Assembly (NCBI RefSeq): GCF_022637455.1
Contig: NZ_CP093341.1
Location: 3,658,001-3,722,000 of the forward strand
Source of the DNA: Lysobacter sp. S4-A87
Lineage (GTDB): Bacteria; Pseudomonadota; Gammaproteobacteria; Xanthomonadales; Xanthomonadaceae
DNA length: 64,000 nt
Direction of reading: 5' to 3'
Positions 57,820 to 64,000 of this stretch are shown piece after piece. The notes under the pieces were generated by a model. It made no database searches. It was not told the origin of the DNA and was given only the letters and a program-made list of their open reading frames with translations. A program made the position numbers and the translations under genes. Position 1 is the stretch's first letter. The number at the start of each line of letters is the position of its first letter.

Positions 57820-59079
57820 ATGCCTACTGCTGCACCTGCGCCTTCGCTGTCCATTTCCATTCGCCTGCTGGCCTTGCTGCTTGGCGGACTGGCGATGTTC
57901 GGGCCGTTCTCGATCGATACGATCTTCCCGGCGTTCCCGGCGATCGGCACGCAGTTCGGCGCCGACAAGCTGGCGATGCAGCAGACCATCAGCGTCTATC
58001 TGATCGCGTATGCGGCGATGAGCATCGTGCACGGGCCGCTGTCGGACGCGATCGGGCGCCGGCGGGTCATCCTGGGTGGGCTGACGGTGTTCACCGCGGC
58101 CTCGGTCGGTTGCGCCCTGGCAACCGACCTGACCACGCTGCTGGTGTTCCGTGCGCTGCAGGGTCTGTCGTCGGGCGTGGGCCTGATCGTCGGTCGCGCA
58201 GTGATTCGCGACGTGTTGCACGGCCATGATGCGCAGCGTCTGATGAGCCAGGTGTCGATGATCTTCGGCGTGGCGCCGGCGGTGGCGCCGGTGATCGGTG
58301 GCTGGATCCTGGGCTGGAGCCATTGGCCGGCGATCTTCTGGTTCCTGGTGGCGTTCTCGCTGGTGTTGCTGGTATTCACCTGGCGGACGCTGCCGGAAAC
58401 CCATCCGCCGCAGGCACGCCTGCCGATGGTGCCGCGCCGGTTGCTGCGCGACTACATCGCCATCGTCATCAATCCGCGCTTCCAGCGCCTGGCTGCGGCC
58501 AGTGCATTCAATTTCGCCGCGTTGTGGCTGTACATCGCCTCTGCGCCGGCGTTCGTGCTCGACATCCTCAAGCTCGATGAGCGCCAGTTCGGCTGGTTCT
58601 TCGTGCCGATGATCAGCGGCATGGTGCTGGGTGCATTCGTGTCCGGTCGTGCCGCAGGCAAGGTCAGCGGCGAGCGGCTGGTGGCGATCGGTTTCGCCTG
58701 TTCGGCCGTGGCGATGCTGCTCAACCTGGGCTACAACCTGTGGACCGATACGCCGCAGGTGCCGTGGGCGGTGTTGCCGATGATGCTCAATGCATTCGGC
58801 ATTGCCCTGGTGTTCCCGATCGTGACCCTGGCCATCCTCGACATGTATCCGCGCCAGCGCGGTTCGGCCTCGTCGATGCAGGCCTTCACCAGCCTGGTGC
58901 TCAACGCGCTGATCGCTGGCGTGCTGTCGCCGTGGATCAGCGACCACATGCTGTGGATGGTGGGCGTGGCCAGCGCGTTCCTGCTGATCGCGTGGGGGTT
59001 CTGGCGCTGGGAGGCGAGGGTGGTGCGGACGCAGTGCCCGGCCGAGCCGAGCGCGACGGTGCCGGAAGAGAGCCTGTAA
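57820..59079 (+). CDS. Bcr/CflA-family drug efflux MFS transporter
   Basis: 419 residues with twelve predicted membrane helices. The N-terminal GPFSIDTIFPAFPAIGTQFG and the loop 2-3 motif HGPLSDAIGRRRVILGG are typical of the DHA1 Bcr/CflA group, followed by RALQGLSSGVGLIVGRAVIRD (motif B) and APVIGGWIL. It exports drugs or other small molecules by proton antiport. A REP lies 18 bp upstream, so the promoter must overlap or lie ahead of it. REP units follow the stop. Confidence 0.92.
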   Translation: MPTAAPAPSLSISIRLLALLLGGLAMFGPFSIDTIFPAFPAIGTQFGADKLAMQQTISVYLIAYAAMSIVHGPLSDAIGRRRVILGGLTVFTAASVGCALATDLTTLLVFRALQGLSSGVGLIVGRAVIRDVLHGHDAQRLMSQVSMIFGVAPAVAPVIGGWILGWSHWPAIFWFLVAFSLVLLVFTWRTLPETHPPQARLPMVPRRLLRDYIAIVINPRFQRLAAASAFNFAALWLYIASAPAFVLDILKLDERQFGWFFVPMISGMVLGAFVSGRAAGKVSGERLVAIGFACSAVAMLLNLGYNLWTDTPQVPWAVLPMMLNAFGIALVFPIVTLAILDMYPRQRGSASSMQAFTSLVLNALIAGVLSPWISDHMLWMVGVASAFLLIAWGFWRWEARVVRTQCPAEPSATVPEESL

Positions 59080-59117
59080 CGCGCGACATGGCCCACCGGT
59101 GTCCGCGAACGCCCGAT

Positions 59118-59197
59118 CCCGGGTGCGGCCTACGGCCTTACCCGGGCTACCAGACGCGGCCCAGCGACGTAGCCCGGGTAAGCGAAGCGCACCCGGG
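59118..59197. repeat. two GTAG-REP units in head-out orientation
   Basis: Minus-orientation unit at 59118-59150 (loop GCGGCCTACGGCC) and plus-orientation unit at 59169-59197, so their GTAG heads face each other across 18 bp. They lie in the convergent spacer between the MFS gene and the Rieske oxygenase gene. Confidence 0.88.
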
Positions 59198-59205
59198 TCC
59201 GCCGG

Positions 59206-60294
59206 TCACGCCTCGCGATATACCCGGCGCAGCAGCTCGTGGAAGTGGTGCACCGCGGTCTCGCGCAGCGGATTCAAGCGGCCCGGCTGGTACGAGCCCG
59301 ACGCCATGCCGCGTTGCACGTCCTCGCAGATGGTCAGGTCCTCGAACTGCACTTCGTCGCTGAAGTTGAGGTCGGCCAGGCGTCGCGCCGCGGCCTCCTC
59401 GGACTCGTCCATTGCGTAGTAGAAGTCGAACTCGACGCGGCAGCGGTCCACGCCCTTGGCGATCACGCGGTTGGTCTGCAGGCGGCCGGGGACGATGTTG
59501 AGCATCGTGTTCGGCCAGATCCAGTAGTACAGCGCATCGCCGCTGCCATAGAGATCGTCCCCGCTCTCCAGCGGACTGAACTGCAGCGAGTACCATTCGT
59601 GCGTGTCGGTCGTGTAGCTGCGGTAGTCGAGCAACCGGTTCAACCCGGGGTGCACGTGCGGGACGTGGTAACCCTCCAGGTAGTTGTCGATGTAGATCTT
59701 CCAGTTGCAGTTGATGTCGTAGCCGACGCGGCGGTGGTGGCCGTAGCGCTCCAGGTGGCGATCGGCGCCGATGCGCTCGTCAATGCCGGCGACCATTGTG
59801 TCGAAGTCGATGGCATGCGCGGCATCGACCGCGGCGAACACCAGCCCTTGCCACACCCGCACCGCCAGTTGCGGCAGCTTGACGTCGGCGACATTGAAAT
59901 CCGGCGCCGTGCCCATCTCCGGCGCCGAACGCAGCGTGCCGTCGAGGGTGTAGGTCCAGCCGTGGTAGCGGCAGCGCAGCGACTTGGCCGCCAGGCCGTC
60001 GCAGGCCGCCAGCGGTCCGGCGCGATGGCGGCAGACGTTGTGGAAAACGCGGATCTCGCCGTCGGCACCGCGCACGGCGATCACCGGCAGGCCGTTGAAG
60101 TCACCGACGACGTGGTCGCCGGCGTTCTGAAGCTGGCAGACATGGGCCAGGATCTGCCAGCCGCGGTCGAAGATCCGTTCGCGGTCCAGCGCTACCGTCG
60201 CCGGATCGGCGTAGTAGCGCGCGGCGAGGGAGGTGGCACGGTCAGCCGACTGGGCGGCGAGAGCGGCGGGATCGAGCAGGTCAGGGCGGTCCAT
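59206..60294 (-). CDS. Rieske non-heme iron oxygenase alpha subunit (CMO/CntA-like)
   Basis: 362 residues. The Rieske [2Fe-2S] site is Cys88-x-His90...Cys108-x2-His111 (CRHRAG, CRYHGW). The mononuclear iron site is NYLEGYHVPHVHPG (His210, His215) with a C-terminal Asp in ICEDVQRGM. The residue that bridges the two metal sites is normally Asp; here it is Glu207. This is shared with carnitine oxygenase CntA and choline monooxygenase, which suggests a quaternary-amine substrate. No reductase or ferredoxin gene is adjacent. The amidohydrolase gene lies 15 bp upstream on the same strand. Confidence 0.88.
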   Translation of the reverse strand: MDRPDLLDPAALAAQSADRATSLAARYYADPATVALDRERIFDRGWQILAHVCQLQNAGDHVVGDFNGLPVIAVRGADGEIRVFHNVCRHRAGPLAACDGLAAKSLRCRYHGWTYTLDGTLRSAPEMGTAPDFNVADVKLPQLAVRVWQGLVFAAVDAAHAIDFDTMVAGIDERIGADRHLERYGHHRRVGYDINCNWKIYIDNYLEGYHVPHVHPGLNRLLDYRSYTTDTHEWYSLQFSPLESGDDLYGSGDALYYWIWPNTMLNIVPGRLQTNRVIAKGVDRCRVEFDFYYAMDESEEAAARRLADLNFSDEVQFEDLTICEDVQRGMASGSYQPGRLNPLRETAVHHFHELLRRVYREA

Positions 60295-60309
60295 CCGCCA
60301 AGTATGCCT

Positions 60310-61770
60310 TCACTGCGCCTGCTGCGCGGCCACCCGGGCCTCGACGTCGGCCAGCATCGCGTCCAGGTGGCTGCGGTCGTAGGCATGGCCTTTCATCACC
60401 ACCGTGTCGATGCGACGGGTGGCCGTGATGTCCTGCAGCGGGTCGGCGTCGAGCAGCACCAGGTCGGCGGCCTTGCCCGCTTCGAGCGTTCCGTTGGTGT
60501 CCGCGTGGCCGAGGAAGCGCGCGCCGTTGATGGTCGCCGCCTGCAGGGCCTGCAGCGGCGTCAGGCCGTACTTCACCAGCAGTGCCAGCTCGTCGTGCAG
60601 GCCGATGCCCGGGTAGTTGTACGAGTTGAGGAAACCGGCGTCGGTGCCGGCCAGGATCGTCACGCCGGCCTGCTGCAGCAACGGCAGCACCGAGGCGTTG
60701 CGTTCGAAGCGCAGGTGGCGCGCGGCAATGGCCGCCGCATCGTCCTTGGCCGCGCGCTCGACCCGCCAGGTGTAGGTTGCCCGCAGTCCCGGGCCGATGT
60801 ACTTCAGGTAGGCGTCGTTGCGATGGTCGTCCTGGTCGAGCCAGGCCACGACCTGGCTGCCGTTGAGGGTCGGCGTCACCGCCGTGCCCCGCTGTGCCAT
60901 GCGCTTGTAAGTGGCATTGGCGAGCTTCGGGTCGAAGGTCGCATTCCACTGGGTCCACGCGTCGCGGCTGTTGATTTCGCCGCGGGCGATGGCCTGGCCC
61001 AGTTCCTTTTCCTTCGGTGAGCCGGCCTTGAAGGCGTAGTCGATGTGTTCGACCGAACTCAGGCCGGCGGCGCTGACCTCGTCAATGGTGATCGGGTAGG
61101 GCACGTGCGCGGACGTCTTCAGGCCGCGGCGACCGGCTTCCTTCACCGCGGCCATGAACAGCTCCGGCGACAGCGTGTTGTCGGTGATCTTGACGAAGTC
61201 GACGTTCCAGCCCTGCAGCTTGTCCAGGGCCTGGTTCAGTTCGGCAATCGTGCCGATCTCCAGGTCGCCGGGCCAGATGGACTTGTAGCCTTCGATCTTC
61301 GGCCCGGAAGTGAAGATGCGGGGGCCGAGCAGGGTGCCGGCGGCGGTCGCGGCGCGCCATTCGAACACGCTCGGGCTGAGGTCGCCGGCGGCATCGCGCA
61401 CGGCGGTGATGCCGTGGGCCACATACAGCGGCAGCAGGTTGCGATTCTCTTCGATCAGGGCCTCGCCGCCACCGAAATGCACGTGCATGTCCCACAGCCC
61501 TGGGATGGCGAACTTGCCGCTGGCATCGACGGTCTGCGCGGCATCGAAGCGGCTGGCGCGGGCGTCGTCGACGATGGCGACGATGCGCGTCCCGCGCATG
61601 GCGATGGCCTGGTGCGGATGCCGCTGGCCGCCGACGACGTCGATCACGGTCGCATCGCGCACCAGCAGGTCGACATGTTCGGCTGCGTGGAGGGTGCCAC
61701 TGGCCAGGGTCGTGGCGAGGGCGGCGGCGAGGGCCGTTGCGAGGACGGGGGACCGCAGGGGCGTGTTCAT
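60310..61770 (-). CDS. exported metal-dependent amidohydrolase
   Basis: 486 residues. Signal peptide LATALAAALATTLASGTLHA-AEH, so periplasmic or secreted. The amidohydrolase fold begins DLLVRDATVIDVV, with metal ligands His96 and His98 in LWDMHVHFG. A Lys in FVKITDN may be carbamylated, then AHVPYPI and SVEHIDYAF His ligands and Asp in ILAGTDAGF. It belongs to the imidazolonepropionase-like group of secreted Xanthomonad hydrolases; such enzymes often act on dipeptides or lactam-like substrates. It probably shares a transcript with the Rieske gene. Confidence 0.88.
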   Translation of the reverse strand: MNTPLRSPVLATALAAALATTLASGTLHAAEHVDLLVRDATVIDVVGGQRHPHQAIAMRGTRIVAIVDDARASRFDAAQTVDASGKFAIPGLWDMHVHFGGGEALIEENRNLLPLYVAHGITAVRDAAGDLSPSVFEWRAATAAGTLLGPRIFTSGPKIEGYKSIWPGDLEIGTIAELNQALDKLQGWNVDFVKITDNTLSPELFMAAVKEAGRRGLKTSAHVPYPITIDEVSAAGLSSVEHIDYAFKAGSPKEKELGQAIARGEINSRDAWTQWNATFDPKLANATYKRMAQRGTAVTPTLNGSQVVAWLDQDDHRNDAYLKYIGPGLRATYTWRVERAAKDDAAAIAARHLRFERNASVLPLLQQAGVTILAGTDAGFLNSYNYPGIGLHDELALLVKYGLTPLQALQAATINGARFLGHADTNGTLEAGKAADLVLLDADPLQDITATRRIDTVVMKGHAYDRSHLDAMLADVEARVAAQQAQ

Positions 61771-61916
61771 CGAGGGGTGGTACCTGGCAATGCGGCAAAG
61801 CGGACGGACGGCAATTGTGGACGCGTTGGCCGGGGGGCGGGGCGATGGCGGTCACGGCGCCTGTCGATGCCCATGCTAGGTTTCGCCTGTCACCACGACG
61901 GGCAAAGGATGCGGCG

Positions 61917-63290
61917 ATGCGCGTGCATTTCCATGGGGCGGCGGGCGAGGTCACCGGTTCGCTGCACGAGGTCGAGGCGGCCGGGCGGAGGCTGCTGCTC
62001 GACTGCGGGTTGATCCAGGGCAGTCCGGAAGCGGAGCGGCGCAACCACGAGTCGTTTCCGTTCGACCCGGCCGCGCTGGATGCGCTGGTCATCAGCCATG
62101 CCCACATCGACCACATCGGGCGCGTGCCGTTGCTGGTGCAGCGCGGCTTCAAAGGGCCGATCTATGCCCAGCAGGCCACCGCCGAGCTGATGCCGGTGAT
62201 GCTGCTCGATGCCGCCTCGATCCAGGAAGGCGACGCCGAGCGTGCCAACCGCCATCGCCGCCATGGCGAGGCCGAGGTGCTGCCGCTGTACACGCGCGAC
62301 GATGTGCAGGCGGCGATGAAGCAGGTGCGCACGCTGCCGTACGACCAGCGCAGTGAAGTGCTGCCGGGCATCGACATCGCCTTCCGCGAAGCCGGCCACA
62401 TCCTGGGTTCGTCGAGCGTGGAAGTGTGGGCCGACGGCCGCAAGCTGGTGTTCTCCGGCGACCTCGGCCCGAAGGGCACGCCGATCCTGCGCGACCCGGC
62501 CACCATCGATCGCGCCGACCTGGTGCTGATGGAGTCCACCTACGGCGATCGCCTGCACCGTGATCGTGCCGAGACCATCCGCGAACTGGGTGGCATCTTC
62601 GACACGGCCTGGCGCGAGGGCGGCAACGTGCTGATCCCGGCGTTCGCGGTCGGTCGCAGCCAGGAGCTGCTGTACTGGTTCGCGCGGCACTGGGACGAAT
62701 GGCAGATGTCGCGCTGGCAGATCTTCCTCGACAGTCCGATGGCGGCGAAGGTGGTCGACATCTACGACCGTCATGCCGAACTGTTCGACGAGGACGCGCG
62801 GCGCGTGTGGCAGGACAAGCCCAAGCCGTTCCGCCTGCCGAACCTGCACATCACCGCTTCGCGCGAGGAGTCGATGGCGATCAACCGGATCGAGCGCGGC
62901 GCGATAGTCATTGCCGGCTCCGGCATGGCCAACGCGGGGCGGATCCTGCATCACTTCCGCCATCGCCTCGATCGCCGGCAGACGCACGTGGTGTTCGTCG
63001 GTTACCAGGCCGAAGGCACGCTGGGTCGCAGGCTGGTCGATGGTGCTTCGTGGGCACGCATCCACGGCTCGGACGTGCGCGTCAACGCGCAGCGCCACAC
63101 GGTGGGCGGCTTGTCGGCGCACACCGACCAGCGCGGACTGATGGAGTGGTACGGCGCCATCGGCGGGCATCCGCCGCTGGCACTGGTGCATGGCGAAGAC
63201 AAGGCGCGCGAGGCGCTCGCAGGCGAGATAGGCGAGCACTTCGGCGTCCAGCCCCTGCTCGCGCGCCCCGGCATGACAGTCGAAGTCTGA
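61917..63290 (+). CDS. metallo-beta-lactamase/beta-CASP-type RNase or nuclease
   Basis: 457 residues. The metallo-beta-lactamase motif is HAHIDHIGR (His61, His63, Asp65, His66), preceded by LLLDCGLIQG, with GHILGSSSVEVW and FSGDLGPKG and the C-terminal HTVGGLSAHTDQ. The beta-CASP insert contains IPAFAVGRSQELLYWFAR and GSGMANAGRILHH. This layout matches the bacterial RNA-specific exonuclease/CPSF-like family. An AAAGGA site lies 8 nt before the ATG. Divergent from the amidohydrolase gene by a 146 bp spacer. The substrate RNA is unknown. Confidence 0.93.
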   Translation: MRVHFHGAAGEVTGSLHEVEAAGRRLLLDCGLIQGSPEAERRNHESFPFDPAALDALVISHAHIDHIGRVPLLVQRGFKGPIYAQQATAELMPVMLLDAASIQEGDAERANRHRRHGEAEVLPLYTRDDVQAAMKQVRTLPYDQRSEVLPGIDIAFREAGHILGSSSVEVWADGRKLVFSGDLGPKGTPILRDPATIDRADLVLMESTYGDRLHRDRAETIRELGGIFDTAWREGGNVLIPAFAVGRSQELLYWFARHWDEWQMSRWQIFLDSPMAAKVVDIYDRHAELFDEDARRVWQDKPKPFRLPNLHITASREESMAINRIERGAIVIAGSGMANAGRILHHFRHRLDRRQTHVVFVGYQAEGTLGRRLVDGASWARIHGSDVRVNAQRHTVGGLSAHTDQRGLMEWYGAIGGHPPLALVHGEDKAREALAGEIGEHFGVQPLLARPGMTVEV

Positions 63291-63300
63291 GCAACGCACC

Positions 63301-63329
63301 GTAGCCCGGGTAAGCAAAGCGCACCCGGG
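63301..63329 (+). repeat. GTAG-REP unit after the beta-CASP nuclease gene
   Basis: GTAGCCCGGGTAAGCAAAGC then GCACCCGGG, 11 bp after the stop, in the convergent spacer before the LtrA-like gene. Confidence 0.9.
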
Positions 63330-63344
63330 ATGCCCTCACCCGAG

Positions 63345-64000
63345 TTACGCCCGCCGCACCGCAATAGTCTCCCAGCCCGCCACCAGCACCAGCACGACCG
63401 TCGTAGCCGCGCCCAGCGCCAGCGGCGACAACAGGTGCGAATACGCCGCAGGTGTGAGCGCGGCCAGCAGCAGCACGCCCACGCAATGCGACAGCGGCGG
63501 CGAGCGTCGATCGTTGCTTGCCCACTTGAACAGCGCATTGCCCACCAGGTACAGCGCCGGTCCGCCGAGGATCGCGGCGATGCCGGCATTGCTGGCGTGG
63601 CCGGGGTGCGAAAGCACCAGTTCGTCGGCCACCGCGCAGACGATCACGCCACCGATGATCGGCATGTGCAGGTAGGTGTAGTTCAGCCGCGCCTGCCGGC
63701 CCGGGTCGTCGGAGTGGGCGATGCGGTGGCTGGCGCGCTCGGCGCCGCTGTCGAAATAGATCCACCACATCGCCACGCTGCCGAGGAATGCGCTGGCGAA
63801 TGCGGTGACCGTCGGCGCGGTCCAGGGTTGCCCGGCAAAGGTCGCGCCGGTGACGAGGATCGATTCGCCCAGGGCAATGATCACGAACAGCGCGCAGCGT
63901 TCGGCCAGGTGATGGCCGTCGACGTCCCAGTCGTGGCTGTCCGCGCGCCCCAGTCCCGGCACCCAGAAGTACAGCAGCGGCGAGGCGTATTCGATCGCGA
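63345..64000 (-). CDS. low-temperature-requirement A (LtrA)-like membrane protein, C-terminal part
   Basis: The frame stays open to the window edge; a GTG at 63962 is not the real start, because in-frame codons upstream read AIEYASPLLYFWVPGLGRAD, typical of LtrA. At least 218 residues are present and the N-terminus lies outside. Signatures: HHLAERCALFVIIALGESIL, followed by several hydrophobic helices (TAFASAFLGSVAMWWIYF, PIIGGVIVCAVADELVL, AAILGGPALYLVGNALF). Function is poorly known; in Listeria the name comes from growth at low temperature. Convergent with the nuclease gene. Confidence 0.85.
   Translation of the reverse strand, partial: AIEYASPLLYFWVPGLGRADSHDWDVDGHHLAERCALFVIIALGESILVTGATFAGQPWTAPTVTAFASAFLGSVAMWWIYFDSGAERASHRIAHSDDPGRQARLNYTYLHMPIIGGVIVCAVADELVLSHPGHASNAGIAAILGGPALYLVGNALFKWASNDRRSPPLSHCVGVLLLAALTPAAYSHLLSPLALGAATTVVLVLVAGWETIAVRRA

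Overview
The window looks like chromosomal DNA of a high-GC gammaproteobacterium in the Xanthomonadaceae, most like Lysobacter or a close relative. This is inferred from gene order, protein sequences and the intergenic repeats, not from a database search. Most of it is conserved housekeeping sequence. I see no rRNA, tRNA, CRISPR array, insertion sequence or prophage.

Region 1 (1-10,400): an S9-type peptidase cut by the window edge, parE, and a small lysine/alanine-rich exported protein. Then comes the conserved run pyrG-kdsA-eno-ftsB-ispD-ispF-truD (nucleotide, KDO, glycolysis, divisome, MEP isoprenoid and tRNA pseudouridine functions), closed by a tiny lipoprotein and smrB on the other strand.

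Region 2 (11,100-17,700): surE-pcm-yqaA-nlpD with overlapping stop/start codons, then a small Xcc1710-type protein and yhbY facing rlmE-ftsH (ribosome maturation, membrane proteolysis).

Region 3 (17,700-26,500): folP, then a gene-free 750 bp segment with three copies of a ~121 bp repeat. Each copy ends in an inverted pair of DnaA-box-like nonamers. It is followed by the Hfq locus miaA-hfq-hflX-hflK-hflC-yjeT and then purA.

Region 4 (26,500-42,300): a DUF4239 membrane protein and a transporter-like outer membrane protein on the minus strand. Next is a 12.7 kb gene for a 4,230-residue exported protein with DUF11 and SdrD_B-type repeats, a Pro/Ala/acidic linker and a C-terminal beta-barrel-like region. 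It is coupled to an OmpA-type peptidoglycan-binding protein, and together they look like a self-anchored surface structure.

Region 5 (42,300-53,100): an MscS-type channel, an exported M1 aminopeptidase, an OmpR-type regulator with a multi-PAS hybrid histidine kinase, and an ArsM-like methyltransferase with a DUF4242 protein and an unknown exported protein.

Region 6 (53,100-64,000): gcvP behind a single-aptamer glycine riboswitch, an unknown membrane protein, a VOC protein, a Bcr/CflA-type efflux pump, a Rieske oxygenase with a bridging Glu, an exported amidohydrolase, a metallo-beta-lactamase/beta-CASP nuclease and a partial LtrA-like membrane protein.

Intergenic gaps carry at least two families of short palindromes. 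One begins GTAG-CCCGGGT and resembles the GTAG-headed REP elements of Stenotrophomonas. The other has a CCCGGCG-AA-CGCCGGG core.
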